A stretch of 64,000 bases of DNA, from assembly GCA_011503125.2 (NCBI GenBank), contig WWBZ02000016.1, positions 3,038,001-3,102,000 on the forward strand. The letters run 5' to 3'. The translations under genes were made by a program, and so were the position numbers. Of this stretch, positions 11,829-23,993 are shown one piece after another; positions within the stretch are counted from its first letter, which is position 1; each line of letters opens with the position of its first letter. Source of the DNA: Botryosphaeria dothidea. Taxonomy: Eukaryota; Ascomycota; Dothideomycetes; Botryosphaeriales; Botryosphaeriaceae. The notes below the pieces were generated by a model. That model worked only from the letters and a program-made list of their open reading frames with translations, ran no database searches and was not told the origin of the DNA.

Positions 11829-12338
11829 TATAGAGCTTGGTGCTATAGATCTTGGGAGTGCAAACGCGTTGGACGTCAAGAGCTCAAGAGGTGAGGAAGT
11901 GGCAGATGAGTAAACAGGTCGAACGAGCTGCGAAGGGACGAGGATAAGTAAACAGGCCGAGAAACTGACAAATTTAGGAGCTGCAAGAGGGGGAGAGAGC
12001 TTCTTATTTCCAGAGGTCTGACGTGTGAGCACAGTTCGTGAGTACCTTGAAGTCCATATGCTACTTTGGGATCCGAGCACCTTGATGGGCTCGGCGAAGC
12101 GCATGCACCGTGCTGTGCCAGCATTTCGAAGCCCGTCCGTTGTCGCTCGCTCAAATTCTCGTGGAGTATATCGACAGCCTCGCAGAGGTAGCACAGAGAG
12201 GCGGAAAGAAGCATTGTGATTTCAATTGAAAGGACGGTGCATCGGTGGACAGCACAAGAGAAGAGCTTCCGTACGTCATTTGATTTGGAAGACCGGGGTG
12301 ACACGAAAAGTCGTTGCCGCGTTCTGCAGACTCAAAGG
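11829..12338. other. intergenic, nothing recognised
   Basis: About 500 bp upstream of the DUF7730-like gene. It presumably holds that gene's promoter and leader. No conserved ORF, repeat or RNA gene was recognised on either strand. Confidence 0.4.
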
Positions 12339-12638
12339 CTACCGATTAGTAGAGCCACGATATGTCTGCAGAAACCAAGCTGTGCAACAACCTAGAATTC
12401 CAATAAACATGGCCATAGTCCCACTGTGCCCCCGTCGTGCAACCCATTGTCTCATGTTCAACCCAGCAACGAGCTGGGGGTGCCCATAAATACAAAGCTG
12501 TATCATGGGCGCAAACAGAACCCCTCCTGCTAAAGACATCAGCATCAGCACCGTGCCTCGCAACAGGATGATGTTACGCTCCCATCCGCCTCGGCTTCTA
12601 CGCCCCTTTGCTCTGTCACAAAGCGCACTTCCTTGCAT
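12339..12638 (-). CDS. possible small membrane protein (99 aa)
   Basis: A minus-strand ORF with three hydrophobic stretches (around VLMLMSLAGGVLFAPMIQ, the LVAGL region and MAMFIGILGCCTAWFL) separated by short basic loops. It could be a small polytopic membrane protein or an exon of a larger one, since the minus strand just upstream (12616-12816) also has an open frame. No family was recognised and no splice sites are convincing. Confidence 0.25.
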   Translation of the reverse strand: MQGSALCDRAKGRRSRGGWERNIILLRGTVLMLMSLAGGVLFAPMIQLCIYGHPQLVAGLNMRQWVARRGHSGTMAMFIGILGCCTAWFLQTYRGSTNR

Positions 12639-12954
12639 CAGAAAAGCATCGTGGACTGCATCCTATTTCCCCGCTCATAGAAGACATGCTACAAGCGAAG
12701 TCAATCAGAAAATAATTAGTAGAAACACCAAAATTGGTAACGCAGAGACACTTGTATTCCAACCCGCGGGCTATTCGAAGTTTAAAGCAATCCTTTTCCT
12801 CGTTGGTAGTAAGCACATACCTCCTCCGCAGCTTGAAGATAATCCCACTGACATGTGATTCCCATCATCGATAGCTCACAGCCCTGCTTTTCCTCGCGTT
12901 GTCCACATCGCGAACCAATGTGCGAACGCTGGGTTAAAATGCTTCATCCCTCTT

Positions 12955-13414
12955 TTGAAAGGCCCGAGGGATTGCGATAATACTGAAGGTCTATTCAAGA
13001 TGGCCGGACCGCTTCTTGGTAGCTTTGGGACATTTATCAAAGTTTTCCGCACATTATGTGGAGATCAACCGGTTGGAGTAGCAGGTTTCGGCTGGCCATG
13101 GCCCTTTGCACTCGCCACCGCTTTTATAAATGTCAGACGAGTCCCCAGCCTCGTATGCTCTCCACAGTTCGATATTGTTGGACGCTTGATTCGGTCGACG
13201 CCCACACAAGTCGCCGCTCTGTGTAGTCATGGGAGAGGATCAAAAAAGGCAGCATGGGCTTACGGAGACGAGGGAGTACCCGCCACAGTGATTCGTCCTG
13301 GTGCGCGATTCCCCGGACTTGAGCACTTCAACATCACACCTTGAAGGGCTATGGGATCTACCAGAGGAAACCATCGAGAAGACCGTAATCGATTGGTTCA
13401 AAAAGACTCTTTAA
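12955..13414 (+). pseudogene. decayed fragment, possibly of an alpha/beta-hydrolase-like gene
   Basis: The frame starting at 12955 reads through VPATVIRPGARFPGLEHFNI and then stops at 13342-13344. A one-base shift at that point continues as LEGLWDLPEETIEKTVIDWF and ends in KKTL and a TAA at 13412-13414. The C-terminal pattern (an amphipathic helix ending in a basic tripeptide) resembles the ends of alpha/beta-hydrolase-fold enzymes, but no catalytic motif was seen. The frame break and lack of a start or upstream exons suggest a remnant. The identification is weak. Confidence 0.25.
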
Positions 13415-13764
13415 GGGAAAATGCCTGCAGTTTCCCTCTTTCGCTTTGATGTGGTACAGTACGGATCTCAACACTCAGCTACCTTCTAATCTCTTTGCGT
13501 TAGCAGATATCTCTACATCAATTGAAAGTTTTACACCAGGATCAAGAAAACCCCATGTGATTGAAATCGCTCCACTCCATACCCGTTCTCTGCTGCGTGG
13601 ATCTCTTGGATATCAATCCAACAGTTCAAGAAATACTTTCAAGGTAGCGCAAGAGTGTCACCAGAGCGGATATTGAAGTCGAGACTCAATCGTTCATTCC
13701 TTGTCCTAGTACGCCGCCCATATGCCCAGCCAGTGAAAATAATACAACACGATGCTCCGGTTCT

Positions 13765-14250
13765 TCATTGTCTGCGTTCCACCTGGTTCAACTTCCGTGC
13801 GGTGCTGATTTGTGTCCTCGTCCTTTGTCCTCTCACAGGCAGACCCATGGCGTGCCTCCTTCCTCTGTATGTACCCATGTCCCTCAAACGCTGGATGTTG
13901 TCGACGATGGAGCGGCGCAGGTCGTTCTCAATTTTCATGGTGGAGAGGTGGGAGTTGAGGTCGAGCAGCTGCTGGTTATTGAGCTCGCCGACGGTGGCGC
14001 GCTTGTGGATGTGGAAGCGGCCCATGATGTGCTTCGAAACATTGGGACCGATGCCGTAGAATGATTCCAACGCTTTCTATATGACCAGAGAATGTCAGCC
14101 GGCTTGGAGCGGAGCGATGGCGTAGATATTCCGGGCTGCGGTATGTACTTTGACGAAGCGCGTTTCGGCGAAGTTGGCACCTAAGAGGAACACCTGGGTA
14201 ATGGATCAGCTGGGAGGCAATTGGTAAAGGGCGGAGCAACAACATACCAT
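13765..14250 (-). CDS. mitochondrial small-subunit ribosomal protein uS13m
   Basis: Homologue of bacterial S13 and yeast Sws2, in the head of the mitochondrial small ribosomal subunit. Three exons on the minus strand: 14250-14248 (only the ATG), 14193-14149 (VFLLGANFAETRFVK) and 14076-13765. Introns are 54 bp (GTATGT donor) and 72 bp (GTACAT donor, TATAG acceptor). The 119-residue product carries the S13 features KALESFYGIGPNVSKHIMGR and the C-terminal RNA-binding tail GLPVRGQRTRT. It has no obvious separate presequence, as in related fungal proteins. The first coding exon consists of the start codon alone as far as can be told. Confidence 0.9.
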
Positions 14251-14693
14251 TTTGGCTGCTACGGGGGTCTTCGGTGGTGGTTGTTGCGGCGCTGCTCAGC
14301 TCCAAAAGACGGCGGCGCTCGGCGATAATTTCTCGAATGGCAGCGTCACGTGTATTCTTGGCGCTTCCCAAAAGTTGTTGCCGATGGTGCAATGACAGGG
14401 CCCTAATGCTTCAGGAACAGGAGAAGCGACCCAGAACCCAAACCCGGGGCAATAAGATAGGCTGGAGTAGGTAGTCAGACGGCTCCAATGTGTGGTTGTG
14501 AGAACTAGTGTTTCTTGAGATAGGAATCCTGTCGGACGACGAGCCAGTCGCAGTGCCAGATGAGGCAGGCAACGGGGGTCGGCGGTCCCTTGCGTTTCAA
14601 GGGTGCGCGGAGTGCCCCAGCGGGCCGCGCACTACAAAAGCTCCCCGCCTCCAGCATCCACTTCCCTTCCAGACCATTGCAGTCCCATCCACA

Positions 14694-15842
14694 ATGGCCG
14701 GATTCCAGAAGCTGCTTGTTTCCCTGCTCGTCTTCCTGGGCGTCACCTTCGTGTACTTCGCCCAGACCGCGGAGGCCGCCAAGGGCCCTAAGATCACCCA
14801 CAAGGTATGCATATGTGGCTTCAAGCTCAGGAAACGCGGAGCACCCAATTGACGCCGATTGCAGGTCTACTTCGACATCAAGCATGGCGAGGAGGATCTA
14901 GGCCGCATTGTTATTGGCCTTTACGGCAAGACCGTCCCCAAGGTATGTTTTCCTGCTCTGCCGCTCCAAAGACACGTTGCTGATGCTGATCTGCTGTAGA
15001 CTGCGGAGAACTTCCGGTACGCTTCGGCCCTTGCATGATGCTCGCTACGAGCTACGAAATACAGCTACTGACGAAGGTCTAGTGCTCTTGCTACTGGCGA
15101 GAAGGGCTTTGGTTACGAGGGCTCCACCTTCCACCGTGTCATCAAGGACTTCATGATCCAGGGTGGTGATTTCACCAACGGTGATGGCACTGGCGGCAAG
15201 TCCGTCTACGGCCAGAAGTTCCCTGACGAGAACTTCAAGCTCAAGCACAGCAAGAAGGGTGTTCTGAGTGAGTGGTCACAGGCGAGCTCAAAGCTATGGA
15301 ATGCTGACAGGCACACAGGCATGGCCAACTCGGGCAAGGACACCAACGGCAGCCAGTTCTTCATCACTACTGCCATCACGTCGTGGCTCGACGGCCGCCA
15401 CGTCGTGTTCGGCGAGGTCCTCGAGGGCTACGACATCGTCGACAAGATCCAGAACGTGGCCAAGAAGCCGGGCGACAAGCCTGTGCAGGAAGTCAAGATC
15501 GTCAAGAGCGGCGAGCTGGAGGTCCCTGAAGAAGGTATCCACGTTGAGCTCTAGACGGCGTTTTGCAGCACCCGTTCCGTCATCGGCTGATACACATAAC
15601 CTCTTCAAGATTCCTTCGGCGACGCAGAGTTTGCGGACGGAGAGGGCGAGAAGGAGGCGACGCTGCCGGACGGCGCTGCCCAAGGCTCGAAGGCGGAGGG
15701 CATCGTTACGGAGACGTCGAGCAGCTCTGCCGGGCTCAGCTTTGGGCAGAAGCTGTTTGGGCTGGGCGTCATCGGTGGGCTCGTCTTCCTGTTTGTGCGC
15801 AGCCGCGCAAGGGCTGAAAAGCTGGACAAGACCATGGCTTGA
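14694..15842 (+). CDS. cyclophilin B, ER peptidyl-prolyl isomerase, two possible C termini
   Basis: Proline isomerase of the secretory pathway. Exons: 14694-14804, 14865-14942, 15000-15016, 15083-15267 and 15319-15554, giving 208 residues with signal peptide (about residues 1-29, ending AEA). Cyclophilin motifs seen: [44 protein letters not shown] and [10 protein letters not shown]. This form ends in HVEL, similar to the HDEL/KDEL family of ER-retention tails. If instead a 75-bp intron (15535-15609; GTATCC donor, ctgat branch, CAAG acceptor) is removed, the frame continues as [17 protein letters not shown] to a hydrophobic helix ([15 protein letters not shown]) and basic tail, ending at 15842 (279 residues). 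The two products would be a lumenal form and a membrane-anchored form. Confidence 0.92.
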
Positions 15843-16598
15843 TGATGGATTGGGCTGCGGCTAGCGCAGGTAGCGATCCGTAGGCTAGAATCAAAAGCGG
15901 TGATGACTGGATGCCCTGCACGTGTAATGACATGCATGTGACAGAGCCTATGACGACTGACGCCACAGCAAAGTCTGTTACAGTCAGCGTGGGCGGCGCA
16001 GTGGGAGGCGACCGAGCGAAGACCGCTCCCGCACACAAGGCCGGCGTGGACAGGCTCGGGCGCGGCAGGGTGCTTGGGTCGCGTGGCGATGAGCGGCCGG
16101 GGAAGTCTGGCTGACCGCTCCCCCAGCTGATAAGGGCGCGCAGCGGTTGGCTGGCCGGGCACGGCGTCGGGTGGGAGAAGTAGCAGAGTCGCGGCTGCGT
16201 GCGCTAAGCCCGTAACGGGTGCAGGCGTTCGCCTCTTGCTGCGGCAGGCCCTTACAAAATTTCACCACGCCTGGCCGGGCCTCTCTTCTCACCACCTCTC
16301 TCCTCACACGCTCATCTTCCTCCCCCCCACAACACACACCACTTTTCTTTGCATTCTGCGCTTTTCTAATTTTCCTGTCGTTTGAAGAGAATAGAGGCCG
16401 TTCCATCCTCTCTTTTCTTCGTCAGGACCGTTTCAGGCGCGTTTCTGCCTCACAGCTTCACCTGCTCCTTTCCAGCAACGCGTGGCCCGTCCGCCACCTG
16501 CAGGCTGTAATCGTCTTTAATCGACTTTCCGGTCGCACATCGACGCTTTCCCCAACACATACTCACCTCACACGACAACTCAGCAACATCTGCCCAGC
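15843..16598. other. intergenic plus DED1 promoter and long pyrimidine-rich leader
   Basis: About 750 bp between cyclophilin B and the Ded1 gene. The second half (16260-16598) is strongly CT-rich (ctcttctcacc, tcctccccccc), typical of promoters and 5' UTRs of highly expressed fungal genes. No coding region was recognised. Confidence 0.55.
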
Positions 16599-18736
<2,138 letters not shown>

Positions 18737-20497
18737 ATTCGCCACTCTCCGGCATTTCTGGTTGCGGTGCATGCCAATCCTCACATGTTCCGCTTAGCCC
18801 TCTCCCGAATGAGGTCTTTCTTTCCGGTTTTTCTTTTTTTTGTTTCCACTGGATTCGCCAGATCCATTCGAAGGTCCGAATTTGCTTTCTCATACCCCGA
18901 ACAGCATATAGACAGCGTTGACTTCATCTGCGGCACACCTTCCACATGAACAGTTCCGACGTCCATCCATTCGGGAGGATTGCGGCAGGTTTCGACAGAC
19001 GACGCTTCACGACTTTGTACGGCTTCTGCTCCATCGACGGTGCTGCCCGGGGAGCACAGCAAATAGACTCACTTTCACCGGCCCTTCGGATGCCGACTTT
19101 CAGTTTTTTCTTTTTTTTTCCTTAATATGGTCCTTTCTCCCTAAAAGCGATCCCGCAGCCCTTGCATACGCCGGTCACGTTTTTAGCATTTCTCATGGAC
19201 GACGGGATGGTGGGAAAGACTTTTGTGACAGGTCATTTTCTCGGGTTTCCGTCGTGCAGGGCACGTTCACAGATGGCGTTCATCGAGTGGGAAGGCACAC
19301 CCAAAAAAGAGTACTGCATGGATTTGTTGCGTTGCCTCACACCAGTTTATAGACGAGGCACGGCGCGATGGGTCCTAATGGCATATTGAGGCCTTCTCTT
19401 TTTCTTCTCAGGCTGGATGGAGCGCCATAGAAAAACGGGTTACCGGTTCTTTTCCCCTTTTTGGCTTTTAACGAGTTTACGACGAACGACACAAAAAAGA
19501 AAGCGCGGGTCTGTTCTCTTTTCTTCTTTTAATCAATCTTCGGGATTAGGGTCAAAAGAAGAGGAGAGGTCGTTTCGAGCAACCCTGGGTCCGGGTTTTC
19601 TTTTGCAAATGGTCGTTTTGAGAGGAGGGAAAAAGCCGAAAGCGACTTGCTTCTTTTTCTATTCTGAGCGGAATTTACACAGCAAGCAAGCGAGCACAAG
19701 GGAGGGCTGCGATAGGATCGGATTCTAAAAAAAGTTGTTGAACACACCAGTTTCTCTTTCCTCTCTTTTTCTACATTGCGAGTGCGCGAACTACTGCAGG
19801 GTTTTCTCCTTCCATCGTCGTTGGAGACTGCAATTGCTTCTCCTTAACTTCCTCCCGTCATTCTTCTTCGGTCTTATTACTCATGCTGAAGTTGTGCGTT
19901 TTGTGCTGATCTTATCATCTGATCGGGCGAGAGTGGAGACTCATTTTGTAGTCGCGATAGACCATCAATCCAACAAGAAGTACTGCGATTCAACTAATGC
20001 ATATGTTCTTGTGTTGATATTGGGGGCAAGTGTGCTGTCTGGCTCTCCGATGTCTTACGGGCTTGCGAATCTGGTTGTGCTCCTTTGAGGTATGTATTAA
20101 CGCGGTGGAGCTTGGTCGAAAACACTTCTATGGACAGACCCATTCTATTGCCCTGTTTCCCTCAAGAAGTATAACAAACAGAATACTACTATTAAGGACG
20201 ATGTGCAGTGAATGATGGGCTTTTCCCTCTGAATGACAAGTGACGCACCTCTTCTACCAGCTTGAGATCGCAGCTTTAGATTCATCACTACATTGTTTTC
20301 ATGAGTGAAAGTCTCAGGATTAAAAACATTAGAACTTGCATAGGTATACAACTAAACTCACGCTATAGCGTTCTCACGGTTCACAGGAACAACAGCAACA
20401 GAGTGAACCGCTTGTAAGGAAAAAATCTCCTCGACTGAACTCGAAAAATCCTCATCTTCCTCACCCGCCTCCTTCCCAGTACATTTACGAGCAAACC
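18737..20497. other. long convergent intergenic region, no gene recognised
   Basis: About 1.76 kb between the 3' ends of DED1 and the MFS transporter gene. It contains many T-rich runs (tttttttgt, ttcttttttttt) consistent with a long 3' UTR and termination zones. Short open frames on both strands do not resemble known proteins. No repeat family seen elsewhere in the window is present here. Confidence 0.5.
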
Positions 20498-22542
20498 CTA
20501 CCACAGGTGCAGCAACCTTAACAAATCATACCTAGCGAAAAAACTCCGATTCCACTTCCCAAACATGTACATCAGCACCGTCAACATGCACACGCCCACC
20601 TGCACGCTCCCGACAGCCATAAACACCTCTCTCACGCCGCCCTCGACGATCCAGTCGTACCCTTTGTACGTCAAGCCGTACGAGAAGATGTTCTTGAAGA
20701 CCAGCAGACACGTGAACGCCTCGACGGCGACATCGCGGTGCGCGTCGACGATGTACAGCGCGCTCGCCACGGCGCCCAGCACCATGCCGGCCACCTCCAG
20801 CGCGAAGAAGAAGTCCGGCCAGAGCCAGTGGTACTTGGGGATGTCGGCGCTGACGATGCCGAAGCCGTACAGGCCCGCGCAGCCGAGGATCATCTGTGGG
20901 ATCACCAGCACCATGCGGAACTCGGGCTCGTAGACGCCGCCGTTGAGGCGGGTGAGGTAGGCGGGCACGGAGTCGGCCAGCAGGCCGGCGATGGCGAAGC
21001 CGACGAGCGCGCCGACGAAGGCGCCCGTGTACATGTAGCCCGTCTCTACTTCGGTGAAGAAGAGCGGCGGGCCCAGCATCACGGCGGCGAGGACGACGCC
21101 GATCATGACGGTCCAGCCGATGAGGGTGCCTTGGATGAGGCAGGACTGTTTGCTTGTGTTAATTTTCGGGAGGACTGGGGGAGTTGGGTTGAGGGGAAGC
21201 ATACCCAGAGGATGCCCGGCTGCAGGAACAGCGGGAAAGGCCGCAGCGCGAGCTTCCAGAAGCGCTCGTCCGTCTTGCGGCCGTTGAACGGCAGCAGCGT
21301 GCGCGCAAAGCTGTCCTTCTGCCTCGGCGGCGGCGGCGTCGCCGCTTCTGGCGAACGCAGGCCCTGCATGTCCGTCTCGCCGTGCCCCTTGTAGTCGCCC
21401 AGCGAGCCTTCCTGGCTGTTCTGCTGCGAGTTGCGCACGCCGTCCTCGTCCGCCTTCTTCGACTCCTCCAGCTCCGTGCCCATCCTGTCGTCGAAACTGT
21501 AACTACCGCCAACACCCCCCGCCGCCGTCGTCTTCCTGCCGCCCTGGTAGTCGCCCATGTCCAGGTTCAGGCGCTCGTCGCGCCTATACGCCGTCTCCGG
21601 GCAGAAGAAGAACAGGGCCGGGAACAGCATGCCCGAGAAGATGGCGACGAAGTAGAAGGTCCACTCCCAGCCGATGCGGTCCGTCATGACGCCGACGATG
21701 ACGGGAGTGAAGAAGGCGCCGCCGAACAGCGCGAGGTTGCTCAGCGCCATGCGCTTGCCGCGCTCGTGTACGAAGTACAGGTCGCCGACGCACGCGTTGA
21801 CGAGCGCCTCGAAGGGCGCCAGGCCGACGCCCTGGAAGATGCGCGCCCACAGCAGGCTGGCGTAGTTGTGCCCGGATGCGCCGCCCCACGCGCTGCTGAC
21901 GATCAGGATGGCGGTGCCCAGCAGGAAGGCGTGGCGCTTGCCCCAGATGCGCGCCGAGGGCACGAACAGGAAGCCGGCGATGCCGACGCCGAGCAGGTGG
22001 TAGCCCGTCAGCAGGGCCATGTCGGTGAAGTTGCGCTGGAATTCGAAGGAGAGGGTCAGGGTGTTGGCGGCGAGGAGCGGGGAGAGGGTCGAGGCGATGA
22101 CGGAGAGGAGCGAGAGGACGAAGAGGATGACATCGCGCTTCCAGAGGAGCCAATTCTGTGGCGAGGTGGGTTAGCTGTTGCTTTGGCAAGTTTTTGGCTC
22201 TGTTTCTGGGGTGCGGGTTGAGGGCTGGCTGCAGGTTGCTGCGACGTGGATTTTACGTGAGAGCTGAAGCATTCTCGTGGACGTGGACTGCGACATCGAG
22301 GTGCGTCGGAACTCCTGCTTCAAAGCTATGCCTCTCATATCACTGCCGCAAAAACACCCACGCCGACCAAAGATTGTATTGCACAGGATGTTGTCTCGGT
22401 CGGAGGAAGCACGTACAAGTGGGTCGTTCGGATCATCGCTTGGTTGCGGGACCAGAAGGATCGGGTGCGGCCCGCTACGGTCGTACTTCAGGTTGGGATC
22501 GAGCTGGGACAAGCTGTTCCTGCGCTGGGCATCCTCGTCCAT
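20498..22542 (-). CDS. MFS multidrug/drug:H+ antiporter-like transporter
   Basis: Major facilitator superfamily permease, plasma membrane or vacuole. Three minus-strand exons, 22542-22417, 22155-21205 and 21145-20498, give 574 residues. The cytosolic N terminus (about 45 residues) is followed by NWLLWKRDVILFVLS and helices 1-6 (including LLGVGIAGFLFVPSARIWGK, with the motif-A-like RIWGKR loop). A long charged central loop (about residues 205-290, rich in Glu, Gln and Pro) follows, then helices 7-12 (FFFALEVAGMVLGAVASALYI). FCPETAYRR after helix 6 is typical of the fungal DHA1/HOL1-like group. Introns are 261 bp and 59 bp. Substrate cannot be deduced. The first intron is long and lies in GC-rich sequence. 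Confidence 0.88.
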
Positions 22543-23993
22543 AAGGACGGTGCCTGCAGAGTCGCGACATGCCCGTTAGCTCGGGAGCACGATGGTGGTG
22601 GTGGTGGTGGCAAGGCGGAGGGAGTGCTCGGGATGGAAACGCACCAGGAACGCGCTCGAGCCAGCGATCTTCCAGCACTCCGAGCCCCATTATTATTGTT
22701 TCTTGTGTGGGGTGAGAGCGAGCGTGAGCGGGTGGGTCGACTCGACTCGGCAGCAGAGGCCTGGCGCTCGAACGGCAGCCGTCGGCGGTCTCGAGGTATA
22801 CAAGTAGCGGGAGAGGAGCAGCGGCGGTCCACCCGATGGCGTCCGCCGCAGGTTGCTGCTCCAAGCTCGCTGCAGGGTAACTAACTCAGATGCTAAAAGG
22901 GTGGTGCCGCCCTGCCGCCAGCAGCCGCCAGAGCCACCCCATCTTCCCCAGCCAGGCTTAGAGTCAGTCGACCATGAAGCCAAAATCGAGTGTCATTGAC
23001 TCAGAGTCGTTCCCCACCCCAGGCACCAGGGATTAGCTTCGTCCGCAAACTTTGGTAGCTCATCGAACGTTCTCATCCCCTCCACCGCCTCTCTAGCTGA
23101 ATCCTCACACCGTCTCGCAGTTATGCCTCTGCAGCCCTTTCGTGGTACCGGGAGAAGGGAGCGTGTCTTAAATGTGTCCATGTGTCAATCTTGTTCGCCA
23201 GCCAAAGTTTGTTCGTCAGTGAAATTGCGCCCCGGCTCGCTCAACAGTTAAGCTTCACAGCAAACGTCACTTGAGAAAACCTTCTGTCCCTGCTATTGCT
23301 CCAATTTCGTATTCAATCTGCCCAACCTATACACAACTGAATCCCAACTCTACCCTTGTTCGCCGGCCTGAGCTGCTGCGCCTTGTTACCCCCCCACCAA
23401 ACATATCCTGAATCCCCATCCAACCAGCAATTCCCCAGTCAAAACCAATACCACCGAGAAAACCGAAACCGTCCCCGGTGTGCCAGCTACTCCGCGGCTA
23501 CCCGACGCTCCCATTTGCTGTGTGAATTACGCGCCAGATGCCCTCTCTGTATTCAAGGAAGCGAAAGAAATGAGGAAAGGAAAAAAAAAGAGAAAATCAG
23601 CATCTCGTATCAAACCAGTGAAAATGGACGTCCCGAGATTTCGCCTGTGCCTTGAAACCCCTGATCCTCAGTCCATCTGTCGAAAAGGAAAAGAGAATAA
23701 AGAAAAGCTCGTAATGCTTGCGCCGATGACCGTGGTATCATGCTCTGGATTCCGCCATCCATGGCCTCGTCTGCCCATGCGCCAGGTCCCAACATGCGCC
23801 GTGTCAGAATGACAAATGGTTGGGGTGTTGCTTCATGCAGAAATGAGGCCGGAGAGCGGTCGTGCAGTTGCCGCTCAATGTGAAGAAATCATGCCCGTTA
23901 AAACTCCGTACCATGAACTGATGCTAAATCGAACCGTATTGTATGTCCATGGACGAGCCATGGTTGAACTGTAATTGCAGAACCTCTCGGATC
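22543..23993. other. MFS promoter and ATG1 3' region, no gene recognised
   Basis: About 1.45 kb between two minus-strand genes: the promoter and leader of the MFS gene on the left, and the 3' flank of ATG1 on the right. It includes CAC/GTG microsatellite-like patches near 22590-22610. Open frames here are short and look random. No RNA gene was recognised. Confidence 0.5.

Noticed and set aside
21382..22221. 279-codon plus-strand open frame over the MFS gene
   Set aside because: Antisense shadow of the transporter exons; no hydrophobic or conserved pattern of its own.
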